A DNA stretch of 64,000 nt from Sebaldella termitidis ATCC 33386. GTDB taxonomy: Bacteria > Fusobacteriota > Fusobacteriia > Fusobacteriales > Leptotrichiaceae. A program made the translations under genes and the position numbers. The notes beneath the pieces were generated by a model. The model was not told where the DNA came from, searched no databases, and saw only the letters and a list, made by a program, of their open reading frames with translations. The stretch covers positions 992,001 through 1,056,000 of the forward strand of contig NC_013517.1 in assembly GCF_000024405.1 (NCBI RefSeq). Reading direction: 5' to 3'. Position 1 is the stretch's first letter; each line of letters opens with the position of its first letter. Of this stretch, positions 52,683-63,535 are shown piece after piece.

Positions 52683-55600
52683 ATGAAAAAATATAAAAAG
52701 TTTATAGTAGGATTTTTAGCATTGAATTCTATGATAACATCCTATAGTGAAACTTTGGGAGTTCAATCTTCGGGAAAATATGACAGAATATACGAAAATA
52801 TAATAAAAAATATAAACAGAGGCAGACCAAGCGATACTTCATATAAATTAATAGAACAAATGCTGAAAAAGAAAAATAAAGAATTAAAAGATTTATATAA
52901 TCAGGGCGATTATATTGTAAAGCCTGAATATCTGGAATGGCAGATATTTTTCAGCGGATTTTATGCAGAAAGGGATAAGGGGGATAATACTGAGGAAAAT
53001 GCTGAAAGACATTCAGATCCTACATATGGGACAACAGGGTTTTATGACGAAGACGGCAGATATATAATAACAGGAACAAATAAAGCAGCTTACGGAAAAG
53101 AATACAGAGATCCTCAGGCACCAAGAACCGTTAATCTGGGAGTAAGCATTCCTATAAAAGGGCTTTCCAGAGGAGAGGTACACCTTGATTTGCCGTCGGG
53201 AAGTCCTGTAGAGATAAATCCGAGAAATTATGATGTATCTCCTCCTTCCGGGCTGGTAATTCCTGAAATTAATGTGTTCAGATTTGAAATAAATATTCCT
53301 TCAGTAGTCCTGCCTGTTATAACTACTCCGGGTTCATTTACCGTATCTGTTCCTGATACCGGTAATGGAGATGATACTGGAAGTTATCTTGGAGTAGCAA
53401 ATTCATATACTGCTAAAATAGCTCAGTTTAATCTTACATCAGGACTTTTGGAAGGAACATGGAGCAGTACTTCCAGTCTGTCTGCTTACAGAGCAGTAAA
53501 TTTAAACGGGAAAAGCGATTACGGCGGAACTACAATGGGAAGCAGAGCAGATATTACAAATTATACTTATTCTTCAAACAGCGGTGACGGAGCCGTGGCA
53601 CTGTATAAAGTAGGGGGAGCTGAAAAAATAACACTGGGGACACAGGGAGATCCAAATGCTTTTATAATGAGAATAATAAGTAATGTGGGTGATTCATATC
53701 CGGCTGCCAGTACACTTCCGCATTTGATACAATATGATCCTCACGGAAGCCGAGGGACTTATAACAGATATCTTACGAATTATTACGGAACAGGAATTAC
53801 GCCTTCAGGAATATTTGATTATTATGCAGAGCTTAATAACTACGGAAGACTGGAGGGAATAGGTGATTCATTTCTAATGATAGGTCTTCAGGAGCATACG
53901 GGAAATTTCAGCCCCACTGTAAAAAATTACGGAACAATAATAGGGATCGCAGATGATCAGTATACTCAGGGCGGAAGAAGACATGTAGCTTTTTCATTTA
54001 TGGCACCGCAGCAGCATGGAACACAAGGCAGAAGATTTGAATTTTATAATATGACCGGTGGAAAAATTGAACTGCAGGCAAGAGAAAGTATTGCATTTAA
54101 TTTTGGTGCTTCTCCCGGACTTGCTACCAGACCGCATTTTTTGATATATAATGACGGAGATGTTGTTCTTTACGGGAATAACAGCGTGGGAGTGAAAACA
54201 GCAAATAATAATCTTGATCTCCCATATTCAAAACTGGTATTTAATAAACCTATAAGAATAAACGGAGATCAGAGTATAGGAGTAGAACTGGTAAAAACTA
54301 TGGATGACGGATATGGAAATGTAGAAGCCGGGAAATATGATCCTATGGAAGCTGTGATCAAAGTCATAATAGGTGACGAGCCGAACAGTAACACCGGAGA
54401 TTCTAAAGGAGATAAGTCAAAAGTAGAAGAATCAATAGGTTTATATATAAATAAATCAACTATTGATTACAGGCTCGGAACCTTTGATTTTCAGTTTGGG
54501 GAATATGCCAAAAGAAGTACTTTGATTAATATTTCCAGCGGAAAGTTATTTCTGGATGATAATAAAGTAAGTGAAATATTCATAAATAAGGGGATAGATA
54601 ATTTTGGTATTATTGCAACAGGATCAGCCTCCGAATTAACATTAAAACCAAATATTAAAATAGGAACTGCGGCGGATAATGTAAACGGAACAATAGCATT
54701 ATACGGGACAAACGGAGCAAAAATTCATCTTCATTCCGGAAATAATATCGAAACAAACGGACTAAATTCTCACGGAATAATACTAACCAATTCGAATACA
54801 GTTCTGGATGATACATCATCCGGCGGTTCAAACCATTCTTTTACAGCGACGGGTAATGAAAGTACAGTAATATATACAGAAAACGGAGCTTCAGTAAATC
54901 TAGCCAATTCATCAAATATAGATGTAAAAGCAACAGGAGAAAAATCAATAGGGGTATATACAAAAGGAGGAACAGTAACACTGGGAACAGCAGGTACAGG
55001 TACGGGAACATATGAAATAGGGAAAAACGGAGTTCTCTTTTATAGTGACGGTACCGGAAACGGAAGAATAAATATTTCGGGAACTGACTTTACTGTGGGA
55101 GAAGGTTCATTATTTGTAAGAATAAATACGCCGTCGTTAATTGCAGGTAATCAGCAGATAAATTTTACGCATAATACAGGAAATACAAATCTGAATCTGC
55201 TGTCAGGAGGTATAGGATTCGTCTATACCGGAGACGGAATTAATCCGGTAGGGCTTTCAGATATTCAGAATTATTTTTCAAATAATTTTACCGGAATCAG
55301 CAATATGAATGTAACAGTTAATAAAGGAGCAAGACTTTTTGTAATAGAAAAGTATGCATCTATGAATCTTTCGGATATTATAGCAATCAGTTCCCCGACA
55401 GGCTTATTTAATGATGTGCGGAATAACGGCGGAAGTAAAGCATTTATGGTAAGGGGTAATCTGGTTCTTGATCCTGCAGGGGGTGTAATTAACCTTGATG
55501 ATATAAATGAAGATTATAATAACATAGAAAGAGCACTAACGGGAATAACGGTGCCTTCGGGGGTGACTGTAACAGGAAGCGGCGACAGACAGACTGCATT

Positions 55601-58600
55601 GGTAGATGATAATTCATATGACAGTACATTATATGTAAAAATGGAGAATAACGGAACTATAAATCTTACAGGAAATAATTCAACAGCAATATATGTCAAT
55701 AACGGACAGATTGATAATAAGGGAACGGTCAGCTCTATAGGTAACGGAGGAATAGGGTTGTTTGGAGAAAATGGTACAGTGATTAAAAATACAAATTTAA
55801 TAACCATAGCCGATAACGGAGTAGGAATATACGGGATATCATATCAGGATCCTGCTTCAGTGCCTGTATACGGCGGAGGGAAAATCAATATTACCAATAC
55901 AGGAATAATTCAATCAAATACGGGACAGCACGCTATAGGAATATATGCCGAAAATAACAGGACAGGCGGAGGAATTGCGGATTCACATATAGATTTGTCA
56001 AATGGAAAAATAAATCTTCAGAATTCAGAAGGAGCAATAGGCTTATATGTGGATAAAGGAACAGTCACAGACTCAGGCTCTGAGATAACTGTGGGAAAAA
56101 ACGGCATAGGAATATATGCAAAAGACAGCGATATAACATTAACAGGGACAACAGTAAATTTATTTGGTGATAATGCTTTGGGGCTGTATGCTGACGGAAA
56201 TACCAATCTTATTGGGAATGGCCAGATAAACATATCAGGAAAAAATGTTGTGTTATTTAATATGGTTTCAAGCGGTTCAATAACTAATAATTTTGTGGTA
56301 AATAATGTAGCACCCGGTTCTTCATATACTTTGGGAAATATATCCGGAACGAGCTTTGAATATGCGGGAAGCAGTCACCTGTCATCAGATGGAACGCTGA
56401 TTAGCGGAAAAGATTCCACAATATTATTAAATGCTCTTTCATCAGTAAATGCTAATTCGGGAGAAATAAATATTGCTGCTCTTATAGCAGACGGGCAGTA
56501 TACAGGAATTACTCCTTCAGGATTCACTCCGGGAATAGAGGGGGAAAACAGAGGAACAATCATAATGGGGAATTTATCCGCGGGATTAATAGGGAAAAAT
56601 AATGCAAGATTAAAAAATGACGGTTTCATAACTGTAGGAAATAATTCGGCAGGTATGACATCTTTTGGAGGAGGTGCCCTTTTATTAAATACAAAATCTA
56701 TAATAATAGGGAGTGATTCACACGGGATGTATCTGCAGAATGGTACTGATATAACCAATGATACGGGGGGAATAATAACAAGTGCCGGTAATAATTCGGT
56801 GGGGATATATGCTGATGCTATAACAGGGACTATTACAAACAAAGGGATAATAAGGTTAACCGGTGATAAAGAAATAGGAATTTATGCAACAGGAGCAAGC
56901 AATAAAATAATTAACAATGACGGTTTAATAGAAATAGGCGACTCAATTGACATAAATGTCCCGAATATAGGAATCTACAGCGAAACTGCCGGAGATACAT
57001 TTACCAACAACGGAACTGTAACTTCCGGAAAAAATTCAATAGGAATGTACAATTACGGGGATACGGTAATACAAAACGGAATATTGAATGTGGGAGATAC
57101 GGGGGTGGGAGCATATATAACAAATGGTAATATAACTAATACAACTGCAGCACAGTTCAATTTTATGAGCATAAATGCTATAGGAGTATATGCTTTAAAC
57201 AGTCAGGTTTCCAACAGTGCCTTGATGAATATAGGCAACAGTAATTACGGATTTATATTAATGGACAGCAGCTTTATAAATATGGCACCTAATATTAATC
57301 TGGGAACAGATTCGGTGTTTGTTTACAGATCAGGGGCAGGAAATATAGTAAATAATGCAGGTACTGCCATAGCAATGAGCGGATCAGACAACATTGCTTA
57401 TTATACGATAAACGGCGGAAGTATAACAAATGACGGGGATATTATCGGAACAGCCGGAAAAAATAATGTAGGTATTTATAATGTCGGAGGCGGAATTCTA
57501 AATAACGGTATAGTGGCGATAGGTGATTCAGATATAGCATATAAAAAAGACAGCCTGGGAAACTATATATATGATGTTAACGGAAACAGAATACTAGATG
57601 CGGAGAACAGTAAATATGCAGTTGGACTTTACGGGGAAGGTTCTGCTATATCAAACAGTGCATCAGGAAATATTACAGTAGGTGAGGGTTCGATAGGAAT
57701 AGCCACAAAGGGCGGAAGCGGAATCAATGATGGAGTAATAACAGGAACGGGTGAAAGTACAAGAGGTATGTATACTGAGAAAGGAACAGTAATAAATAAT
57801 AATATCATAAATATAACAGGGGATAATGCAATCGGAATGGCAGGAAACGGAGCAGGATCAGTAGTTATAAACAATGGTACGGTTACAGTTACCGGAAAAA
57901 ATGTAATAGGATTATACGGGAATCTCGCAACAACAGTAATAAACTCTGGAACAGTAATAGCAAATGGCGAAGGTGCAGCGGGAATAGTACTTTCACAAGG
58001 TTCGAAGCTGGATAATACAGCAAGCGGGACTATGATAATTAATAGTGTAAGAACTGAGAATTACGGGACAAGTGCCGGTGAAATATATGAAACTCCTACA
58101 ATAATAAATTCAGGAGTAATAAAAATATCAGAAAAATTTGAGACAGACGGAATAAATGTAGTAATAAAGGTAGATCCTGAAAGTGTAAGAAAGCCCACAC
58201 CGGAAGAGATAGCAGCCGGCGGATATGATCCGTCAGATTCAGGAGCGGACTATCTTATATCAAATGCAGTGAGTATAGAGGCGCCTTCATTTACTATAAC
58301 AGATCCGCTGCAGATAAGCGGAAATTTCACAGAAGGAACAAATGTAAAAAAATATAAACTTGAAGATATAATAAAATCAGCTTCGGGGCACGGAGTAAAT
58401 GAAGGAATGGTTCCTGTAGTGAGCAGATCACTGACCTGGCGGGCAACTCCGATAGTAAATGAAGCAGGACATGTGGATATCTGGATGGAGAAAATAGACT
58501 ACAATGAATTTACCGGAGGCTTGTGGTATGAGGAATTCGGTGCCGCTTTGGAAGATAAATACTATAATGCTGCAGGAGATGCACTTACTATTTATGATAA

Positions 58601-59612
58601 AATAGATGTCATAGAAAAAGAATCTGATTTTAGACATGTAATGGCAAGTCTTGCAGGAAATATATATTCCAATATAAACCAGCGTGAGGAAGATATGGCA
58701 AGAACTTTTGAAAATGCATTGGATGTAATCATAAATTCAAAAAATAATACAAAAGAAAATATAAAAATAAATATAATAGCTGGAAAAGGTAAGACTAAGG
58801 ATGATACAGACGGTATAACAGATTATGATTACACAACAACCGGAATACTCGCACTCAGAGAGGTGGAAAGAACCCACAGACATACATTCGGTTACTCGCT
58901 CGGATATCTTCATACAGGATTTGAATTTAAGGATGGAAATGAGAGTGAGGAGCTGGTGGATACAATACAGCTGGGAGTACATAATAAATATACAGTAAAC
59001 GGATGGAAGCTAAGAAACGATTTGACAGGAAGAGTAAGTTTTCATAATATAGACAGAAATATAGACTGGCCGAACAGACCGTTTGGGACAGAAAGGGAAG
59101 AAATGAACGGAAATTATGAAACTTACAGCTTCACATCTGATAATATACTGGGAAAAGAATTTAGTATTGGGAAACAAGTAAGTGTAATGCCTTACGGGGC
59201 ATTCAGAGCTATGTATGTGACAAGACCGACATTTAGCGAGAGCGGTACGGAAAGACTCCAGGTAGAGGGAAATGATGCTTGGAGCGCAAAGCCGAGAGCG
59301 GGATTGGAGGTGAAAGGAGAGATGCCGCTGAGTAACAAAACAGCATGGAAACTAACTGGAAAACTTGACTTTGCTTATGAATATGAACTCGCTGACTTAA
59401 ATGAGCGGGAAAGAGCAAAACTCATAGCAGTGGAAGACAGTTACCATAAATTATCAAAACCAGAGGAAGAAAAAGGTATGTTCAGAGCAAAAGCTTTATT
59501 TGGCATAGAGGTGGAGGATAGATACGGTTTATTCCTTACAGGGGAATATATGACGGGAAATGATGATCAAGATGATTACAGAGCAGGAGTAACACTAAAA
59601 GCAGTATTTTAA
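52683..59612 (+). CDS. Giant autotransporter adhesin 4 (type V secretion), subfamily B
   Basis: With the ATG at 52683 (GGAGGAG upstream) the protein has 2309 residues. It has a signal peptide (KKYKKFIVGFLALNSMITSYS), the N-terminal domain (KYDRIYENIIKNINRGRPS to KPEYLEWQIFFSGFYAE), then TGNGDDTGSYLG and LLEGTWSSTSS shared with autotransporter 2. The passenger has beta-helix repeats and YGNNSVGVKTANNN, like autotransporter 2. The beta-domain begins near LWYEEFGAALEDKYY and ends LKAVF. It is the most divergent of the four beta-domains (for example IKINIIAGKGKTKDDTDGI). Preceded by two frameshifted small genes. Confidence 0.95.
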   Translation: MKKYKKFIVGFLALNSMITSYSETLGVQSSGKYDRIYENIIKNINRGRPSDTSYKLIEQMLKKKNKELKDLYNQGDYIVKPEYLEWQIFFSGFYAERDKGDNTEENAERHSDPTYGTTGFYDEDGRYIITGTNKAAYGKEYRDPQAPRTVNLGVSIPIKGLSRGEVHLDLPSGSPVEINPRNYDVSPPSGLVIPEINVFRFEINIPSVVLPVITTPGSFTVSVPDTGNGDDTGSYLGVANSYTAKIAQFNLTSGLLEGTWSSTSSLSAYRAVNLNGKSDYGGTTMGSRADITNYTYSSNSGDGAVALYKVGGAEKITLGTQGDPNAFIMRIISNVGDSYPAASTLPHLIQYDPHGSRGTYNRYLTNYYGTGITPSGIFDYYAELNNYGRLEGIGDSFLMIGLQEHTGNFSPTVKNYGTIIGIADDQYTQGGRRHVAFSFMAPQQHGTQGRRFEFYNMTGGKIELQARESIAFNFGASPGLATRPHFLIYNDGDVVLYGNNSVGVKTANNNLDLPYSKLVFNKPIRINGDQSIGVELVKTMDDGYGNVEAGKYDPMEAVIKVIIGDEPNSNTGDSKGDKSKVEESIGLYINKSTIDYRLGTFDFQFGEYAKRSTLINISSGKLFLDDNKVSEIFINKGIDNFGIIATGSASELTLKPNIKIGTAADNVNGTIALYGTNGAKIHLHSGNNIETNGLNSHGIILTNSNTVLDDTSSGGSNHSFTATGNESTVIYTENGASVNLANSSNIDVKATGEKSIGVYTKGGTVTLGTAGTGTGTYEIGKNGVLFYSDGTGNGRINISGTDFTVGEGSLFVRINTPSLIAGNQQINFTHNTGNTNLNLLSGGIGFVYTGDGINPVGLSDIQNYFSNNFTGISNMNVTVNKGARLFVIEKYASMNLSDIIAISSPTGLFNDVRNNGGSKAFMVRGNLVLDPAGGVINLDDINEDYNNIERALTGITVPSGVTVTGSGDRQTALVDDNSYDSTLYVKMENNGTINLTGNNSTAIYVNNGQIDNKGTVSSIGNGGIGLFGENGTVIKNTNLITIADNGVGIYGISYQDPASVPVYGGGKINITNTGIIQSNTGQHAIGIYAENNRTGGGIADSHIDLSNGKINLQNSEGAIGLYVDKGTVTDSGSEITVGKNGIGIYAKDSDITLTGTTVNLFGDNALGLYADGNTNLIGNGQINISGKNVVLFNMVSSGSITNNFVVNNVAPGSSYTLGNISGTSFEYAGSSHLSSDGTLISGKDSTILLNALSSVNANSGEINIAALIADGQYTGITPSGFTPGIEGENRGTIIMGNLSAGLIGKNNARLKNDGFITVGNNSAGMTSFGGGALLLNTKSIIIGSDSHGMYLQNGTDITNDTGGIITSAGNNSVGIYADAITGTITNKGIIRLTGDKEIGIYATGASNKIINNDGLIEIGDSIDINVPNIGIYSETAGDTFTNNGTVTSGKNSIGMYNYGDTVIQNGILNVGDTGVGAYITNGNITNTTAAQFNFMSINAIGVYALNSQVSNSALMNIGNSNYGFILMDSSFINMAPNINLGTDSVFVYRSGAGNIVNNAGTAIAMSGSDNIAYYTINGGSITNDGDIIGTAGKNNVGIYNVGGGILNNGIVAIGDSDIAYKKDSLGNYIYDVNGNRILDAENSKYAVGLYGEGSAISNSASGNITVGEGSIGIATKGGSGINDGVITGTGESTRGMYTEKGTVINNNIINITGDNAIGMAGNGAGSVVINNGTVTVTGKNVIGLYGNLATTVINSGTVIANGEGAAGIVLSQGSKLDNTASGTMIINSVRTENYGTSAGEIYETPTIINSGVIKISEKFETDGINVVIKVDPESVRKPTPEEIAAGGYDPSDSGADYLISNAVSIEAPSFTITDPLQISGNFTEGTNVKKYKLEDIIKSASGHGVNEGMVPVVSRSLTWRATPIVNEAGHVDIWMEKIDYNEFTGGLWYEEFGAALEDKYYNAAGDALTIYDKIDVIEKESDFRHVMASLAGNIYSNINQREEDMARTFENALDVIINSKNNTKENIKINIIAGKGKTKDDTDGITDYDYTTTGILALREVERTHRHTFGYSLGYLHTGFEFKDGNESEELVDTIQLGVHNKYTVNGWKLRNDLTGRVSFHNIDRNIDWPNRPFGTEREEMNGNYETYSFTSDNILGKEFSIGKQVSVMPYGAFRAMYVTRPTFSESGTERLQVEGNDAWSAKPRAGLEVKGEMPLSNKTAWKLTGKLDFAYEYELADLNERERAKLIAVEDSYHKLSKPEEEKGMFRAKALFGIEVEDRYGLFLTGEYMTGNDDQDDYRAGVTLKAVF

Positions 59613-59654
59613 TATTTTACTGTCATAAAAATTTGAAATTTAGATAAGGAATAG

Positions 59655-59664
59655 TGGTATGTTC
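59655..59664 (+). repeat. Conserved TGGTATGTTC downstream of autotransporter 4
   Basis: The decamer starts 43 bases after the stop codon, nearly the same offset as behind autotransporters 2 and 3 (40 bases). Confidence 0.55.
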
Positions 59665-59707
59665 ATATTTAAAAAGTAAAATTAATATTTTAGGAAACAA
59701 ATATAAG

Positions 59708-59763
59708 AAGAAACTGCCGGAATACCAAAGGAAAATGAGAATATTCAGGCAGTTTCTTTTATT
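59708..59763 (+). terminator. Terminator of autotransporter 4
   Basis: GAAACTGCC (59710-59718) pairs with GGCAGTTTC (59748-59756), extended by GAATA/TATTC across a one-base bulge, then a T-run. Confidence 0.8.
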
Positions 59764-59803
59764 TTGTAAAATAAGGCTGATGTGTAAATTTTACTGATAA
59801 TAA

Positions 59804-60178
59804 TTATCCGACAAAGAGGCACCATCTGACACCGAATTTATCAATAAGGTCCGCTAAATGTGTAGTGTAATCACAAGGGCCTAATGGAAAAAGAATTTTA
59901 GCATTATCAGTAAGAATATCATAGGCTTTTTTTAATAAATCTGTTTCTTCCTTGGAAAACTGCAGACAAAACTGCATTGTATTTCCTGTTATGCTGTCAG
60001 CGTCATCTGTTCTTTCTGCTACAGATATTATCTGACCGTAAACATTCAGCTCTGAATGATAAAAAGTCCCGTCCTCATGCACTACATTATATCCGAGAGT
60101 CGTGTTAAATGCTTTTTGATATAATTCGACAGCTTCTGCACTACCTTTAACATAAACCTGCATTAGTGTTCTTTCCAT
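59804..60178 (-). CDS. VOC-superfamily (PhnB/glyoxalase-like) protein
   Basis: A 124-residue protein of the vicinal oxygen chelate fold. The start MERTLMQVYVKGSAEAVELYQKAF and the block YHSELNVYGQIISVAE resemble PhnB/YjdN-like members, which bind a metal or small ligand. The C-terminal LADLIDKFGVRWCLFV is typical (D.FG..W.). GGAGG precedes the ATG. Function unknown; stand-alone gene convergent with autotransporter 4. Confidence 0.85.
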   Translation of the reverse strand: MERTLMQVYVKGSAEAVELYQKAFNTTLGYNVVHEDGTFYHSELNVYGQIISVAERTDDADSITGNTMQFCLQFSKEETDLLKKAYDILTDNAKILFPLGPCDYTTHLADLIDKFGVRWCLFVG

Positions 60179-60378
60179 AACTATAACCTCCTTTAAGATA
60201 TAGGCTCATTATAACACAGGTTATGCAATTTTTCTGTAATAATTTCAGAATAAAGCTGTGGCAATTGGAGAAAAAATTTACAGGAGAAAACAAACAGTTA
60301 TAAATTACAGGAAATATTAAACAGAAAATGATAAAATTATGATATAATAAATATAAAAGCCGGAAAAGGAGAATAGGA

Positions 60379-61407
60379 ATGGTAACAGCTCAAAGCTACG
60401 AAAAATTGTCTGAAAGTAAAGGGAAAATAATATTTATAGATGTAAGAACACCAAAAGAATATGAGGAGGCACGTATACCCGGCGCGGTTAATATTCCGGT
60501 CTTTAGCAACAGTGAACGTGAAATAATAGGAACAATATATAAGCAGGAAGGAAAACGGAATGCTATAAAGGAAGCACTGAAAATAGTCGGACCGAAGGTA
60601 CTGGAGCTGTATATGCAGTTCGAAGAATATCATAAGGGAAAGAACAGAATGGTAGTTTATTGTGCAAGAGGAGGAATGAGATCTTCTACAGTTACGGCTC
60701 TTATGAAAGAGCTTTCACTGCCGCTGGTAAAACTGGAAGGCGGCTATAAGGGCTACAGACAGTATATAAATGAAAAACTGCCTTTGCTTGTGAAAAAATT
60801 TCAGTTTATAACATTATACGGTAAAACAGGGTCGGGAAAAACAGATATTTTGAAAAGATTGAAAAATGACGGATATGATATATTAGATCTTGAAGCATGT
60901 GCTAATAACAGAGGTTCTCTTTTGGGGGATATTGGTCTGGGCGGCAGATACAGTCAGAAATACTTCGAATCACTGGTTTTTGAAAGCCTTGTGAATGCTA
61001 AAAACGATATTCTGATAACTGAAGGCGAGAGCAGAAGAATAGGCAATATAGTCATGCCGACTTATTTATATGAAGTACTGATAAATTCCAGAAAACTGTA
61101 TATAGAAACCAGTCTTGAGAGAAGAACAGAGATAATAAGAAAAGAATATCTCAAGGACGGGGTGGAACAGGAAGAGATAATAAAATCCATAGAACGTCTG
61201 AAAAAATATATAAATGAAAAACAGGTTCAGGAGTTTATAAACGGTGTTAAAAATGAAGATTACGATAATGTTATAAAGGATCTGATGATAAAATATTATG
61301 ACAAGGTATACAGCAGTAAGGGCAAGACTTACGAGAGAGTTTTTAATAATGATAATGAAGACAGATGTGTAAAAGAGTTAACAGATTATATTTTTTCAGA
61401 AAAATAG
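60379..61407 (+). CDS. mnmH: tRNA 2-selenouridine synthase (MnmH/SelU)
   Basis: A 342-residue enzyme that converts 2-thiouridine at the tRNA wobble position to 2-selenouridine using selenophosphate. The N-terminal rhodanese domain has IFIDVRTPKEYEEARIPGAVNIP and the active-site Cys95 in VYCARGGMRSS. The C-terminal P-loop domain has GKTGSGKT at 148-155, then LDLEACANNRGSLLG and GESRRIG. Length fits the family. AGGAG lies upstream. Implies selenophosphate metabolism elsewhere in the genome (selD); none is in the window. Confidence 0.95.
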   Translation: MVTAQSYEKLSESKGKIIFIDVRTPKEYEEARIPGAVNIPVFSNSEREIIGTIYKQEGKRNAIKEALKIVGPKVLELYMQFEEYHKGKNRMVVYCARGGMRSSTVTALMKELSLPLVKLEGGYKGYRQYINEKLPLLVKKFQFITLYGKTGSGKTDILKRLKNDGYDILDLEACANNRGSLLGDIGLGGRYSQKYFESLVFESLVNAKNDILITEGESRRIGNIVMPTYLYEVLINSRKLYIETSLERRTEIIRKEYLKDGVEQEEIIKSIERLKKYINEKQVQEFINGVKNEDYDNVIKDLMIKYYDKVYSSKGKTYERVFNNDNEDRCVKELTDYIFSEK

Positions 61408-61483
61408 CCGATTATCACAGAAAATATCAAAAATTTTCATATTATATCTATAAAAGATTATGATATTTTGATAATAAAAAAGC

Positions 61484-61514
61484 TTCGGAACTTTAAACAG
61501 TTCTGAATTTTTTT
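61484..61514 (+). terminator. Terminator of mnmH
   Basis: TTCGGAACT (61484-61492) pairs with AGTTCTGAA (61499-61507), with one G-U, then seven T. Confidence 0.8.
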
Positions 61515-61543
61515 ATATAAAAATCAGGCTTAAACAGCCTGAT
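61515..61543 (-). terminator. Terminator of the repeat-protein gene
   Basis: ATCAGGCT (61523-61530) pairs with AGCCTGAT (61536-61543). On the minus strand it is followed by TTTTTATAT. Confidence 0.75.
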
Positions 61544-61647
61544 AGAGAATCAAAGTTTTTAATACAATTATGATATTATACTTGTATTAAGGATTTTCTT
61601 AATATTTTATATTTAAAACTTTTATTCTAAAAAATTGATTTTTGTAC

Positions 61648-62565
61648 TTATTTTTCGTTTAAAACTTCTTTCCATACATCAGATATTTTAGTTGTCTGAA
61701 AATAATAGAATATAGAGGACGGATTTGGAAGAGATTCATTTTTTGCTATCTCTGTCTGTGTCAGTTTCCTACCGTATTTTTTATATTTATTATAAAGCAT
61801 TAATTTTATTCCCTGCTTGCTGTATTTGGGCGTGATCTCCCTTTTTATTTCAAAACCGGCAATTTTTCTTAAGTAATTCAGACTTGTAAATCTGCTTGCC
61901 AATACTGATTTTGAATATGGAAAATCATATTCCTTGAGATCTCTTGATGTTGCACCATATTTTTCTTTCCCGATCTTTATGGATATCCTTCTGTACAGCT
62001 CTATCAGTTCTTCATTTGTATGAGTTACGCTGGTAATGATATGATTTGGTTCTTCACCCATATACCTAAGAAACATATTCCAGCTTTTAAAGTATTTTCT
62101 GATAGTCCCGGCACTAATGCCGGTTTCTTTTTTCAAGAGCTCGAAAGTTATTTTATTGTGCTTCTTTTTTACTTTATTATATTGGAGTGCTATACTTTCT
62201 GCAGTATATGAATATTTTTTTATTTTTATTCCGAATATTTTTTCCATTTCCTCTATAGTCCATAATTTTTTTATATATTTATAGCTTGGAAGATCAGCTA
62301 TTTTATCAATATCTGAAATTCTTTTTATTTCTCCGGAATTTATTTTTTCTTTTATGGCAGCTAATAATTTCAGCTTATTATATTCTATACCGGAGGAGAG
62401 TCCTATTTCCTTCTTAGCATTGTTCCAGGTTCCAAAATATCTTTTCACTGTAGTAGAGCAGCAGACGTTTTTGTTTTCATTAAAACTTTTCATGGTTATA
62501 GTTTTCTTTTCACTGTAATGTAATCTCATTTGCTTTGTTATTTCTTCTTTGCTGTATAATTTCAT
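61648..62565 (-). CDS. Homing-endonuclease-associated repeat protein without a nuclease domain
   Basis: A 305-residue basic protein with four copies of a ~60-residue unit, whose hallmark is a helix ending in FGTWNNAKKEIGL (about 44-56), FKSWNMFLRYMG, FTSLNYLRKIAG and FQTTKISDVWKEVL. These resemble the DNA-binding repeats found beside HNH homing endonucleases (HNH_repeat). No HNH, GIY-YIG or LAGLIDADG nuclease motif is visible, so it is probably a DNA-binding protein or a decayed homing element. GGGGTG precedes the start. Rich in Lys and Ile, with base use like its neighbours. Confidence 0.75.
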   Translation of the reverse strand: MKLYSKEEITKQMRLHYSEKKTITMKSFNENKNVCCSTTVKRYFGTWNNAKKEIGLSSGIEYNKLKLLAAIKEKINSGEIKRISDIDKIADLPSYKYIKKLWTIEEMEKIFGIKIKKYSYTAESIALQYNKVKKKHNKITFELLKKETGISAGTIRKYFKSWNMFLRYMGEEPNHIITSVTHTNEELIELYRRISIKIGKEKYGATSRDLKEYDFPYSKSVLASRFTSLNYLRKIAGFEIKREITPKYSKQGIKLMLYNKYKKYGRKLTQTEIAKNESLPNPSSIFYYFQTTKISDVWKEVLNEK

Positions 62566-62714
62566 TATATATCACCCCGGATTTTATGAACAGTAACAGA
62601 AAGGACATACTTTTCAAATGATACTTTCCTTTTTTGTACTTTTTTATTAATAATCCCTCTTAAGTGCTGTCTCTAGTAAGGTAGACAAATGTTAATTTTA
62701 AAAAGAAAAAAGAA

Positions 62715-62774
62715 TTACAGCGGATTTTTAAATGTGATAAAATAAAGAATAAGATCTAAAGGTCTTTTTTTCAT
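62715..62774 (-). CDS. Possible 19-residue leader peptide
   Basis: ATG at 62774 follows AGGAG at a good distance and encodes MKKRPLDLILYFITFKNPL, then TAA. It lies between the repeat-protein start and the next AT-rich gap. Could be a leader or a chance frame. Confidence 0.25.
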   Translation of the reverse strand: MKKRPLDLILYFITFKNPL

Positions 62775-62864
62775 TTATTTACTCCTTTCTTATTATAATT
62801 TAACAATATTCGCATTTTATAAATAATACGAACATTTTTTTTGTGTTTTTAACTTTAAAATTAT

Positions 62865-62934
62865 GGTCTGACATTTTTTAAATTTTTATTTTTTAAAAAT
62901 TAAAATTGACTTTATTAAGCAGTTTTAGTAAAAT
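62865..62934 (+). promoter_or_regulatory. Autotransporter-type promoter with GTCTGACA box (distal)
   Basis: GGTCTGACA (62865-62873), 32 bases, TTGACT (62906-62911), 17-base spacer, TAAAAT (62929-62934). Confidence 0.55.
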
Positions 62935-63464
62935 AATTATATATTTATATTACGTATTATTTATAGAATGCGAACTTCATAATATAATCATAAATTTAGG
63001 ACTGATATAAAAAAACAGAAATTTTATAGTGATAGCAGACAAATAAATTCTGATATGAATTCTTAAACCGTTCTTCCGTGCTTAATTCATTTCCCGAAAT
63101 ATTCTATAGTTTATATAATTTTTGAGATACATTGTTAAAATGTAAATAAATTTTATTGTTAATACAATTGTAAATCTAACAGGAGTAAAGAAATATAATT
63201 AATAAAATATAAAATAAAAATAATAATTCAAATAACAGATTTTTACAGAGAAAAATTATTGAAAAAGACAAAGGTAATGAAACTGGCAGATCAGGTACAT
63301 TTCTCATCTTTAATATTTAAAATAAGTAAAAATATATTAATTTAAAAAGCATTATATATGTTAGACAAAAATAAGAATTATGATATAATTATATTGAAAA
63401 GTTTAAATTTTGTTATTAATACTATTATTTTAGAGATAAATTATAAAAATTAGTCAAAAATAAA

Positions 63465-63535
63465 GGTCTGACAATTTCTGTGAAATGTGTTTTTTTATAA
63501 TTAGAATTGACTTCAAATGCTATTTTTAGTAGAAT
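63465..63535 (+). promoter_or_regulatory. Autotransporter-type promoter with GTCTGACA box (proximal)
   Basis: GGTCTGACA (63465-63473), 33 bases, TTGACT (63507-63512), 17-base spacer, TAGAAT (63530-63535). Best candidate for the fifth autotransporter, with a leader of about 320 bases. Confidence 0.6.
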
